Assembly (NCBI GenBank): GCA_030650605.1
Contig: JAUSDP010000018.1
Span: 1-35,025, forward strand
Origin: a bacterium
GTDB lineage: Bacteria; Patescibacteriota; Minisyncoccia; Phycocordibacterales; Zambryskibacteraceae
Length of the DNA: 35,025 nt
Direction: 5' to 3'
This document shows positions 22,500-30,239 of the stretch, one piece after another (position 1 is the stretch's first letter; every line of letters begins with the position of its first letter). The translations under genes and the position numbers were made by a program. The notes under the pieces are model-generated. The model was not told the DNA's origin. It was given only the letters and a program-made list of their open reading frames with translations, and made no database searches.

Positions 22500-23921
22500 T
22501 TATTTCTCTTTAAAGACATCAGTCAGTAGTGTATTGAATTTCTCACCTCTGTCAAACTCATTTTTAAACTTTTCAAAACTTTTTGAAGAAGGGGAGAAAA
22601 GTATGATACCTTTATCCTGAAATCCGCCAACTATTTCAGTAGCTGCTTCCAAACAATCTTTTAGATTTTCAAATTCATTATATGTATTCCAACCTAATGC
22701 AGACTTCATTTTCTCAGTCGCACTTCCGCTCAGGAGAAAAAGATTCGCTGGATTGACAAATTTTTTTACTGAATCCGCCCACTTATAGAATTCAAGCTCT
22801 CTGTCTGTTCCACCAGTTATTAAAACTAAACATTTTTTCGTGTTGCCAAAACGTGAAATAGCCGCAATGGTAGCTTCCGGTGAGGTGGCGGTTGTGTCGT
22901 TGTATATGTCCATTTTTTCACTACAGTAAACCTTTTCTTGTCTGAATTTGATTTGAGGTAGTTTGAGAGTTGATTTTATCAAGTTCTCTACTGTGATCCC
23001 GAGGACATAGGCTGCTAGAGATGAGGCCATGAGATTTTCTATATTATGACCACCCCATTCTTTTTTAAAATTTTTTATATTCACAAACTTCACCTTTTTT
23101 CCCTTAATTTTAAAGTACAAATCTTCATCGGTGTCTATATAAGCACCACTTTTCTCTTTAGGTAAGATATTTGTTGAAAAGTACAATATTTTAGATTTAG
23201 GATTACAATTCACAAAAAATGGCGTCCACTCGTTATCATTATTCAATATTAAGAAGTCATTCTCTTTTTGATTTTTAAAAATATTGGCTTTTACTCCCGC
23301 ATACTCTTCTAAGCTTTTGTGTCTGTTTATATGATCGCGATACAAGTTGGTAATGATCGCAATATGAGGTGCATATTTAGAGTCGTTAGAAAGTTCAAGC
23401 TGGAATGATGGAACCTCGACGACTATACTTGTTTCTTTATCACAGTCTGAAATGCTGGCAAGGAACGGGCTAGCTGGTGAATTACCAAGGATGACAGTTT
23501 TAGGGTTATTAGATTTTATAAATTGACTTGCCCAATTGACTGTAGTTGTTTTTCCTCTCGTACCAGTGATAACCACAATATTTCTCGTCGGACAGAATTT
23601 ATAAAATAAACTAAGCTCGTTTTCTATTTGCTTGTGGTTATCTCTTGCAAGCTTTACAAATTTATTATCTATAGTGACATCCGGGTTAACTACTATAATA
23701 TCGTTACTTAAAAAGTCTTTCTTCCTATGTTCACCCAACACAAAATTTATACCATCCTTTATATCTGCAAGTTTTTTGAGAGATATCTTAAGATCATCAG
23801 CATTTTTTAGATCCGTGATAGTAATCCTTGCGCCGTGCTCAAATAAAAAGCGGGCCGTAGCCACACCTCCCCCTAAGATTCCAAGACCCATAAGCAATAC
23901 TCTTTTGCCCCTTATTTCCAT
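22500..23921 (-). CDS. murD: UDP-N-acetylmuramoyl-L-alanine:D-glutamate ligase MurD
   Basis: MurD adds D-glutamate to UDP-MurNAc-L-Ala in the cytoplasmic steps of peptidoglycan synthesis. The N-terminal UDP-binding domain starts RGKRVLLMGLGILGGGVATA, the ATP loop is VVITGTRGKTTTVNWA (about residue 125), the central GGHNIENLMASSLAA precedes domain 3, and the C terminus has LFSPSSKSFEKFKNEFDRGE. Length is 473 aa. I start at ATG 23921, seven bases after the typA stop; an in-frame start at 23963 would overlap typA. The gene is AT-rich with many AAA/TTT codons compared with typA. It sits alone, not in a dcw cluster, and between typA and a displaced typA tail. Confidence 0.88.
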   Translation of the reverse strand: MEIRGKRVLLMGLGILGGGVATARFLFEHGARITITDLKNADDLKISLKKLADIKDGINFVLGEHRKKDFLSNDIIVVNPDVTIDNKFVKLARDNHKQIENELSLFYKFCPTRNIVVITGTRGKTTTVNWASQFIKSNNPKTVILGNSPASPFLASISDCDKETSIVVEVPSFQLELSNDSKYAPHIAIITNLYRDHINRHKSLEEYAGVKANIFKNQKENDFLILNNDNEWTPFFVNCNPKSKILYFSTNILPKEKSGAYIDTDEDLYFKIKGKKVKFVNIKNFKKEWGGHNIENLMASSLAAYVLGITVENLIKSTLKLPQIKFRQEKVYCSEKMDIYNDTTATSPEATIAAISRFGNTKKCLVLITGGTDRELEFYKWADSVKKFVNPANLFLLSGSATEKMKSALGWNTYNEFENLKDCLEAATEIVGGFQDKGIILFSPSSKSFEKFKNEFDRGEKFNTLLTDVFKEK

Positions 23922-23928
23922 AGTATAT

Positions 23929-25749
23929 TTATACAGCTTTTCTCTGAGCTTTTGAACGTTCAATTTGAGTTAAATGGATTTTTCGCAGGCGGACAGCGGC
24001 AGGTGTAATTTCTATATATTCATCATCACTCATGATCTCCATGGCACGTTCAATATCAAGTTTGTAGGCAGGCGTGAGGTAAATACCTTCATCCGAACCG
24101 GAAGCACGCATGTTGCTAAGTTGTTTGCCCTTCGTCGGGTTGACATAAAGGTCCTCACCCTTTGACGTATTTCCAATAACTTGTCCAATATAGACTTCTT
24201 CAGCGGGTCCAATATATAACACCCCTCTATCTTGTAGATTATTGAGTGAGAAGGCGAGTGCCTTACCACTTTCCATAGAGATCATTGAACTGCTTTTCTC
24301 GTGTTTCATTTCTCCGGCGTGTGGTTTAAATGCGGTGAAGCGAGAAGAAAGAATGCCTAAGCCCTTGGTGTCAATCACAAATTGATTACGATAACCCAGG
24401 AGTCCGCGAGTCGGCGCTTCGAAAGTAATGCGGGTTTGCCCATCAACCGTTTTCATGTCAAGAAGTGAGGCGCGGCGTTCTGTCAGCTTAGAAATTACAG
24501 CCCCGGACATTTGTTCGGGTACATCTACCAGAATTTCTTCAAATGGTTCTAGCTTTTTTCCATTCTCGATTTTCTCGAGAACGTGTGGTTGGGAAACTTG
24601 AAGCTCAAATCCTTCTCGGCGCATATTTTCCAGAAGAATTGCAATGTGGAGCTCACCACGACCATAGATTGTTATAAATTCACCGGAAGAAAAATCTACC
24701 TTTAGACCAACGTTAACCTCCAATTCACGTTCGAGACGCTCACGAATCTGTCGACTGGTGACAAATTTACCAACTCGACCGGCGAAAGGCGAATCATTGA
24801 CTACTAGATTGAGAGAGATGGTTGGTTCATCTACCGAGATAGCCGGTAGAGCCGGAACATCTTCACTTGCTGTGATAGTATCACCGATATAAATCTGTGG
24901 TAATCCGGCAAGCATGCAAATATCTCCACTCACAACCTCTGTTACCCCTTTTCTCTTTAGACCTTCAAAAGTATAAAGTTTGCTGATTTTTCCCGCATAA
25001 GTTTCTCCAGTAGGTTTTTTGACAAAAACTTTTTGTCCGTCTTTGAGTGTACCTGCATAAATGCGCACGATAGCCAGTCTACCTAAAAAATTATCATAGG
25101 CTAGATTAAATGGTTGCGCTTGGAGTTCTGTGGCCTTGCCCGCCACAGCCTTGGCGGAGGCGGGAGGTACATGTTCTAATATAGTGTCTAAAAGAGGAGT
25201 CAGGTCTTTTGATTCATCGGTTAATTTTTTCTTGGCGATACCTTCTCGTCCAATGGCATATACGGTAGGGAAGTCTATCTGTTCATTATTAGCGCCCAAT
25301 TCTAGGAAAAGTTCGAGAACAGCTTCATGCGCGACTTCTGGACGAGCTGCTGATTTATCAATTTTATTTATCACCACGATAGGTTTAAGACCAAGTTCAA
25401 GAGATTTCTTCAGGACGAAACGAGTTTGTGGCATAGGTCCTTCTTGAGCATCTACGACGAGAAGTACTGTGTCTATGGAACGTAATACACGTTCTACTTC
25501 TGAACCGAAGTCTGAGTGTCCGGGAGTATCGACGATATTAATCTTGGTTACGGGACGTCCTGAGCTTGCCGAAGGATAAAAGATGGATGTATTTTTTGAA
25601 TAAATGGTAATACCACGCTCTAATTCAAGGGCGTTTGAATCCATCGACACTCCTTCAGCTGCAGCTCCAGTCTGACGCATTAAGGCGTCGGTAAGGGTGG
25701 TCTTGCCGTGGTCAACGTGCGCGATAATGGCGATATTTCTTATTTCCAT
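23929..25749 (-). CDS. typA: Translational GTPase TypA/BipA
   Basis: TypA is a ribosome-associated GTPase involved in stress-dependent translation and ribosome assembly. GTPase motifs are AHVDHGKT (10-17), RGIT (45-48), DTPGH and NKID; an EF-G-like C-terminal part follows, including MKTVDGQTRITFEAPTRGLL. Length is 606 aa, typical. Two GC-rich repeat insertions appear: SASSGRP between NTSIFYP and VTKINIVDTP, and PPASAKAVAGKA after the G domain. No SD is seen before the ATG. Its last 15-24 codons recur three times downstream (22454, 21193, 20560), so this 3' end seems to be an insertion hotspot. Confidence 0.95.
   Translation of the reverse strand: MEIRNIAIIAHVDHGKTTLTDALMRQTGAAAEGVSMDSNALELERGITIYSKNTSIFYPSASSGRPVTKINIVDTPGHSDFGSEVERVLRSIDTVLLVVDAQEGPMPQTRFVLKKSLELGLKPIVVINKIDKSAARPEVAHEAVLELFLELGANNEQIDFPTVYAIGREGIAKKKLTDESKDLTPLLDTILEHVPPASAKAVAGKATELQAQPFNLAYDNFLGRLAIVRIYAGTLKDGQKVFVKKPTGETYAGKISKLYTFEGLKRKGVTEVVSGDICMLAGLPQIYIGDTITASEDVPALPAISVDEPTISLNLVVNDSPFAGRVGKFVTSRQIRERLERELEVNVGLKVDFSSGEFITIYGRGELHIAILLENMRREGFELQVSQPHVLEKIENGKKLEPFEEILVDVPEQMSGAVISKLTERRASLLDMKTVDGQTRITFEAPTRGLLGYRNQFVIDTKGLGILSSRFTAFKPHAGEMKHEKSSSMISMESGKALAFSLNNLQDRGVLYIGPAEEVYIGQVIGNTSKGEDLYVNPTKGKQLSNMRASGSDEGIYLTPAYKLDIERAMEIMSDDEYIEITPAAVRLRKIHLTQIERSKAQRKAV
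25139..25164. repeat. GC-rich palindrome inserted in frame in typA
   Basis: CCCGCC (25139-25144) pairs with GGCGGG (25159-25164) with an inner GCC/GGC. It is read on the minus strand as PPASAKAVAG. A second element of another type (CGTCCTGAGCTTGCCGAAGG, 25555-25574) encodes PSASSGR in the G domain. Confidence 0.6.
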
Positions 25750-25757
25750 AAATTAAT

Positions 25758-25774
25758 CCCGCCATGGTGGCGGG
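25758..25774. repeat. GC-rich palindrome upstream of typA
   Basis: CCCGCCA (25758-25764) pairs with TGGCGGG (25768-25774). It lies 9 bases before the typA ATG in the 5' leader, where it could also fold in the mRNA. It resembles the palindromes found inside genes. Confidence 0.6.
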
Positions 25775-25830
25775 GTCGTAACAATTAAAGCATAAAAATC
25801 ACTAAAAAACAACTTTAGAAGTATAAATAC

Positions 25831-25880
25831 AAAAAGATAGAGTCCCAAGCAGAAACATGTTCTGTAAGGAGCTCTATCTT
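25831..25880 (-). terminator. Terminator of the 25907-26260 gene
   Basis: AAGATAGAG (25834-25842) pairs perfectly with CTCTATCTT (25872-25880) across a long loop; the minus-strand stem is followed by a short U-run. It lies 27 bases past the stop. Confidence 0.65.
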
Positions 25881-25906
25881 AATGTGTCGCGCCATCATAT
25901 ATAGTG

Positions 25907-26260
25907 TTACGGTTCGCTGAAAGTCAGGGCGAGCATGATAGTGAGCCATGTGAAAGTTCCATTGGCTATGATTCCTGTAAGGCCGGTGACAACTTTGTAT
26001 TTGAGTTCGCCTGGCCCAGCTAGTATCTCGCCGAGTATGCCCGTAATACCGATGATGGTGATGGCCGCCACTGGAACGAGTATCATCGCCATTATACAAC
26101 CCATCAGGTAGAGCAAGATGAAGATGGGTGTCGGTGCCTCGAATACTGGGCTAATATATGTCGCATATTTCCCGAGATTTATCGAGGTGAGCCAGATTCC
26201 GATCCCGAGCGTAGCCAGCATGACGAGTGTCTTTGCGAGGGACTCCCTTTTAGTAAACAT
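25907..26260 (-). CDS. Multi-pass membrane protein of unknown function, SD-led
   Basis: The 117-aa protein has three or four hydrophobic segments: about residues 10-28 (LVMLATLGIGIWLTSINLG), 44-75 (FILLYLMGCIMAMILVPVAA and IGITGILG) and 91-113 (GLTGIIANGTFTWLTIMLAL). No family is recognised. AAAGGAGC lies seven bases before the ATG, and a terminator follows the stop. A perfect 17-base palindrome at 26314-26330 upstream may be an operator. It is another isolated SD-led unit. Confidence 0.72.
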   Translation of the reverse strand: MFTKRESLAKTLVMLATLGIGIWLTSINLGKYATYISPVFEAPTPIFILLYLMGCIMAMILVPVAAITIIGITGILGEILAGPGELKYKVVTGLTGIIANGTFTWLTIMLALTFSEP

Positions 26261-26313
26261 TGACTGCTCCTTTCGTATTGGAATGTGCTGTTACTATGCC
26301 ACAATGACTCGAT

Positions 26314-26330
26314 TATCTGTCTGACAGATA
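26314..26330. promoter_or_regulatory. Palindromic site upstream of the 25907-26260 gene
   Basis: TATCTGTC-T-GACAGATA is a perfect eight-base inverted repeat centred 62 bases before the ATG. It has the size and symmetry of a dimeric repressor operator, with AT-rich promoter-like sequence around it. No cognate regulator is identified. Confidence 0.45.
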
Positions 26331-26394
26331 GCATATCATATTAGATATAAGAATTAAACCAATGGTTGAATGTAGCAACAACCCTCACCACGTA

Positions 26395-26943
26395 TTATCT
26401 CCCTTGAAATTCGCCGTTTTTGTAAACAAACTGCTTTGATACCGGTGTAGTTGGTTCGGTAGCGAAAGATTCTTCAGCTTTGCGGTCCAAATATTTTACG
26501 GTCACAATTTCTTGATTGATAGAAATTGATTGGGGTGCAACCCGGTCTCCAATGAAAATAGCACTTGAACCTCTGTAAGTTACGGGTCCCGAAACAAAGG
26601 CCGCCAGATATATAAATGTTCCAGAACCACTACCATAGCGAGCCAGAAAGAGAACAGTATCTTCTTTATCATCCGCATTTATATCGCCATAGGCAAATTT
26701 ATCCATCAAGATAGTTTCTTCTGTAAGCGCGCTACCTGGTTCAATCGGTTGCTCATTTCGTCCTGCCGAGAGAGTTACTTCTGCATCATCAAAGATAAAA
26801 GTGGCACTTGATGGGTCTGGATGGAAAACACTAGTTTTGCTTATCACCGGGGCCTTGGTTGTATCGGTAGGTAATTTTTCACGCGTGGCATAAATAAGGA
26901 TCGCGCCAGCGACTAAGATTATTATGATAATAATTTTCTTCAT
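26395..26943 (-). CDS. Membrane-anchored extracytoplasmic protein
   Basis: The 182-aa protein starts with an uncleaved-looking signal anchor (MKKIIIIIILVAGAILIYAT), then an extracytoplasmic beta-rich domain with a calcium-loop-like GDINADDKEDTVLF (about residue 87) and YGSGSGTFIYLAAF. I cannot assign a named family. It lacks cysteines. TAAGAT lies seven bases before the ATG with no SD, so the message is probably leaderless. It neighbours desaturase and other envelope genes but is not obviously in an operon. Confidence 0.7.
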   Translation of the reverse strand: MKKIIIIIILVAGAILIYATREKLPTDTTKAPVISKTSVFHPDPSSATFIFDDAEVTLSAGRNEQPIEPGSALTEETILMDKFAYGDINADDKEDTVLFLARYGSGSGTFIYLAAFVSGPVTYRGSSAIFIGDRVAPQSISINQEIVTVKYLDRKAEESFATEPTTPVSKQFVYKNGEFQGR

Positions 26944-26972
26944 TTACATAATCTTAACATAATACAAATAAA

Positions 26973-27010
26973 TAGTAGCCTAACCCCTCGCTAGAGGGAT
27001 TAGGCTACTA
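26973..27010 (-). terminator. Terminator of the desaturase gene
   Basis: TAGTAGCCTA (26973-26982) pairs perfectly with TAGGCTACTA (27001-27010), with an inner CCCT/AGGG stem; the minus-strand sequence continues UUUAUUUGU. It lies 16 bases past the desaturase stop. Confidence 0.8.
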
Positions 27011-27025
27011 AGAGAAAAGACCATC

Positions 27026-27763
27026 TTAAGCCATCAATTCATCGATAGTCTTACGTAAACGCCAAGCAAAACCTAAGGTCACCAGCACTTCGATGATGGG
27101 CCACGCAGGATCAATCTCACCATGCTGTTTCCAACTGAACTTTGGACTACTTGGAAAGGCGTGGTGGTTATTATGTAACCCCTCACCACCGGTCAACCAA
27201 GCCACCACTCCAATGTTCGTGGCTGTGTTGTCGAAATTCTTGTAGCCCCTGTAGTGGCACAATCCGTTAATGGATGAAGACAATACAAAAACGTACATAA
27301 ACGCGTGAATCCCGGCCGCTAGTAATCCCCAGCCGACACCGAGTATTACAATTAATAAGATGATTCCAATACTGATGCCGAGTCTCCCATAATTGAATAA
27401 CCACCGATCCCATATGTCGTCCTCAATATCTGAAGCATATTTGGTCAAGATATTCTCGTCTTTCAATGCTTTCAGATAATAAAAAACGTTACCAAACTGG
27501 ATCGACCAGAATCCTTCGAGTAATGGACTATGTGGGTCGCCATCCTGATCGGTAAAACTATGGTGCTTACGATGAACTGCCACCCACTCTCGTGTCTTCT
27601 GTCCCGTAGTGATCCATAGGATCAATCGGAATATTCGAATGACCGTAGGACGCAAGGCTAACGCATGATGCGCCATTGCCCTGTGCAAGTAGATGGTCGT
27701 GCTGAATGTAGCCATCTGCGTTACTATTAGTGCCACAACAATTGTTAGTAACAGTTGATACAT
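27026..27763 (-). CDS. Acyl-CoA desaturase-like membrane di-iron enzyme
   Basis: The 245-aa protein has the three histidine boxes of stearoyl-CoA (delta-9) desaturases: HRAMAHH (27-33), HRKHH (64-68) and HNNHH (about 198), with HSFTDQDGDPHSP after the second box. Hydrophobic segments are at about 4-25, 40-54, 128-150 and 150-175. Such enzymes insert a double bond into fatty acyl chains using O2 and an electron donor. GAGGAGG before the ATG is a strong ribosome binding site, and the gene has its own terminator. A desaturase is unexpected in CPR bacteria, which usually lack fatty acid synthesis; it may remodel scavenged lipids. Confidence 0.88.
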   Translation of the reverse strand: MYQLLLTIVVALIVTQMATFSTTIYLHRAMAHHALALRPTVIRIFRLILWITTGQKTREWVAVHRKHHSFTDQDGDPHSPLLEGFWSIQFGNVFYYLKALKDENILTKYASDIEDDIWDRWLFNYGRLGISIGIILLIVILGVGWGLLAAGIHAFMYVFVLSSSINGLCHYRGYKNFDNTATNIGVVAWLTGGEGLHNNHHAFPSSPKFSWKQHGEIDPAWPIIEVLVTLGFAWRLRKTIDELMA

Positions 27764-27871
27764 ATCAAACCCTCCTCTTTCCCTCTGAAATAAAGATCAA
27801 CTCTAATGGCTATTATATAATCAAAAAGGATAAACTACTAACTCATATTTACGACTCTTATCATTCTTATT

Positions 27872-28264
27872 TTATTCTGTAGTTTTGCCGTCAAAATGTT
27901 CCGTATCAGCTTCCGCTTCTGATTTCGTCTTATGAATTACTCCGTCACGATGATGTGGTGGCATGTAAAGAGTATAGAGCTTCATGGGGCCAGAGTCAGA
28001 ATTTAGGATATTATGTTGGGTACCTGCTGGGACGATGATAACACTGCCATCGGCAATGTCGTGAGGAATATCGTCCAAGATTGCAGTCCCTGTACCTTTC
28101 TCTATGCGCAGAAACTGGTCGACATCATGCACCTCTTTGCCGATTTCTTCTCCGGCGAGGAGCGACATCAACACTAGTTGGCTGTTTTTATCTGTATAAA
28201 GAACTTTCCTGAAATTCTCGTTTTCGAGCGAGAGTTTTTCAATGTTGGCGACGTATCCTTTCAT
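27872..28264 (-). CDS. Cupin-domain protein
   Basis: The 130-aa protein has a single cupin beta-barrel: GEEIGKEVHDVDQFLRIEKG (about 38-57) is the first motif and PAGTQHNILN (about 79) the second, giving possible metal ligands His, Gln/Glu and His. The C-terminal tail (about 105-130) is charged and probably disordered. Function is unknown; single-domain cupins of this kind include sugar-binding and stress proteins. TAAAAT with an extended TG lies six bases before the ATG (28276-28271), so the transcript appears leaderless. Confidence 0.8.
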   Translation of the reverse strand: MKGYVANIEKLSLENENFRKVLYTDKNSQLVLMSLLAGEEIGKEVHDVDQFLRIEKGTGTAILDDIPHDIADGSVIIVPAGTQHNILNSDSGPMKLYTLYMPPHHRDGVIHKTKSEAEADTEHFDGKTTE

Positions 28265-28317
28265 ACTAGTATTTTAGCACAAAAAGAAACCAGGGCTAAA
28301 TGATCAATTGGTAACGA

Positions 28318-29340
28318 TTATCTGCCACGACCATAATATTGCTTCAAAAGCGCTACATGCTCCTTATAAGTTGGAGTACAATGTAAATCGCCCTTATCAT
28401 CATGGAAATAGAATATACATGTTGTGTTCACAGGGTTAAGGGCGGCTACGATAGCGGCAATCGAAGGATTGGCTATCGGAGTCGGAGGTAAGCCACCAAA
28501 CATATAAGTGTTGTAAGGCGATTTGATGAATTTATCCTGCGGGCGAATTTCCGGCCACCAAACAGCCGTTTTTTTATTATTTACTTTGACGTATTGAAGA
28601 GTGGCATCGAGTTGGAGATTCATATTCTTAAATATTCTATTCCAAATAATTCCGGAAATGATACGCATATCGTCTGTTCCGATAGTTTCGCGTTCTATGA
28701 GAGAAGCGATAGTTAGCGCCATATTAAGTGGGACAATTTCGGCCGTTGACGTGCCGTAACGGGCGAGCACATTATTGGTAAATCGTTTATTTACCATCTC
28801 TTGTGCCTCATTCGGTGTTGCATCGCGTTTGATGGCGTATATTCCAGGGGAAAATGATCCTTCAAATAGGGGGAGATCCTGACCATCTCTAAGAGTGGTG
28901 AATTCCTTTTTTTCATTATTATTCCATCCAAGCGCTCGAGCAAAGGCGTTAGCTACTTCCTCTTTTCTCAAACCAGACGTGATAGTAACAAACCTTTCAT
29001 TGCTCACTAGAGCCAAAAGAGCCAAATTGTTATTCTCCATTATTGCAGTTATTGGTGCGATAAATTGCAAATAAATCTCTTCAAACCTAAAAGCCAAGAA
29101 AAGAGCTGCTGCCTGTACATTAAAATTTTGACTATGAAAGTAGGTGTTCACCCTCTCATCTTCAGTAATAGTTTTGTTTATCGGGTCTACAGTGACAGGG
29201 AATTGCTCTGCAAATGAAGGGGTACGATTATTTGTAATATTTATATATCGCGCTACAAGGAAAGGTGTAACGAAGAGCACTCCGACTATGACTGCAATAA
29301 ATATAATGCAGAATTTAATAAATTTGATGATGGCATGCAT
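28318..29340 (-). CDS. mltG: Endolytic peptidoglycan transglycosylase MltG
   Basis: MltG cuts nascent glycan strands at the membrane and limits their length. One N-terminal membrane helix (residues 8-30) is followed by a LysM-like region and the catalytic domain: IASLIERET (211-219) carries the catalytic glutamate, GIIWNRIFKNMNLQLDATLQ follows, and SPYNTYMFGGLPPTPIANPS is the conserved substrate-groove segment. The 340 aa length is normal. It starts 8 nt after the stop of the upstream membrane protein gene (29349-29732), so the two form an operon. Confidence 0.93.
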   Translation of the reverse strand: MHAIIKFIKFCIIFIAVIVGVLFVTPFLVARYINITNNRTPSFAEQFPVTVDPINKTITEDERVNTYFHSQNFNVQAAALFLAFRFEEIYLQFIAPITAIMENNNLALLALVSNERFVTITSGLRKEEVANAFARALGWNNNEKKEFTTLRDGQDLPLFEGSFSPGIYAIKRDATPNEAQEMVNKRFTNNVLARYGTSTAEIVPLNMALTIASLIERETIGTDDMRIISGIIWNRIFKNMNLQLDATLQYVKVNNKKTAVWWPEIRPQDKFIKSPYNTYMFGGLPPTPIANPSIAAIVAALNPVNTTCIFYFHDDKGDLHCTPTYKEHVALLKQYYGRGR

Positions 29341-29348
29341 GGCCTCTA

Positions 29349-29732
29349 CTACTTCAGAGTGTCGCTTAAATCAGAAATTTTTTTATCGAGTTTTTGAATA
29401 TCTTTCTGGACGTTGTGTAGTATGTTTGTTTCAGCATGAATTTCTGCCGCTTCTTTTTCGACGAATTTTTTTTCTTTTTTTATTCCACTTGCAATGATTT
29501 TCTCACTTATAAAATGTTCAACAAATGCTCCTGAAAGGAGCAATATAATAACGCTTGTCGTGAAGGTGACAAAGCCTGTCATGAATGAAAATTCATCTGC
29601 GATCAGCCAAACTCCTCGAAAGAAGAAAACAATACCGATACCACTGATGAGACCATAAAGAATTGGTCGTTTGCTCAAAGTAAATCTGATTTTGTCTTCT
29701 AAAACATCAAAAAATTTTAAAAAGGCTTTCAT
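29349..29732 (-). CDS. Membrane protein with C-terminal coiled coil
   Basis: The 127-aa protein (starting MKAFLKFFDVLEDKIRFTLS) has two membrane segments, about residues 25-45 and 52-75, and a charged coiled-coil tail (KKEKKFVEKEAAEIHAETNI to the end). No family is recognised. ATG 29732 is chosen because TATAAT (29744-29739) lies exactly six bases upstream, giving a leaderless start; an upstream in-frame ATG at 29747 overlaps that box. mltG follows after 8 nt, so a role near cell-wall synthesis is plausible but inferred only from position. Confidence 0.72.
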   Translation of the reverse strand: MKAFLKFFDVLEDKIRFTLSKRPILYGLISGIGIVFFFRGVWLIADEFSFMTGFVTFTTSVIILLLSGAFVEHFISEKIIASGIKKEKKFVEKEAAEIHAETNILHNVQKDIQKLDKKISDLSDTLK

Positions 29733-29771
29733 ATACCTATTATACACATTACGTAAAGGTTATAGAAACGA

Positions 29772-29816
29772 AAACCGCCCGCGTGAGCGTTCAGCTTTCG
29801 TTGGGGCGGAGGTTTG
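29772..29816 (-). terminator. Probable terminator of the 29823-30059 gene
   Basis: AAACC-GCCC on the left and GGGC-GG-AGGTTT on the right (plus-strand letters) form a bulged stem; the minus strand continues UUUUCGUUUCU. It lies a few bases past the stop. Confidence 0.6.
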
Positions 29817-29822
29817 TTTCTA

Positions 29823-30059
29823 TTAGTCTAGCCAATATGCATCAGTCCATTTCCAGATAGGTTTTCTTGTCGACCAGTTCAGACCCACTCTTCGCATAAC
29901 GCGAATCCATCTGACTGTTCGAAAACATTTAGTTTTAGTAATCTGATGCACCTTGTCTAACTTGTAAGAACTTTTGGTAGGGAGAGTTTTTGGCCAGAGA
30001 GGAAATCCCTGCAAATTCTGATGTCCGGCCCAAGATGAGACCACCTTTGCTATAAGCAT
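29823..30059 (-). CDS. Small basic Trp-rich hypothetical protein, SD-led
   Basis: The 78-aa product is strongly basic and rich in tryptophan (WAGHQN, WPKTLP, RTVRWIRVMRRVGLNW, PIWKWTDAYW). No domain is recognised. AAAGGGGT six bases before ATG 30059 and a terminator after the stop support a real gene. A nearby GTG at 30062 is less well spaced. TTGACA (30130-30125, minus) could be its -35, with only a weak -10. The composition might suit nucleic-acid or membrane binding, but that is a guess. Confidence 0.55.
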   Translation of the reverse strand: MLIAKVVSSWAGHQNLQGFPLWPKTLPTKSSYKLDKVHQITKTKCFRTVRWIRVMRRVGLNWSTRKPIWKWTDAYWLD

Positions 30060-30239
30060 CACTGACCCCTTTCTTTATTAAGACAAATCTTTCTACGACC
30101 TAAACTACTCAAAAATTTGATTATGTCAACAACCCCTAAGCCGATGGGACTGTTATATTAGGGTGTGTTATAATAAATTGCGAGATGTTACAAGTACATT
30201 GATTGAATCGTTCAAGTAATTAACTAACTAATAAAATAT

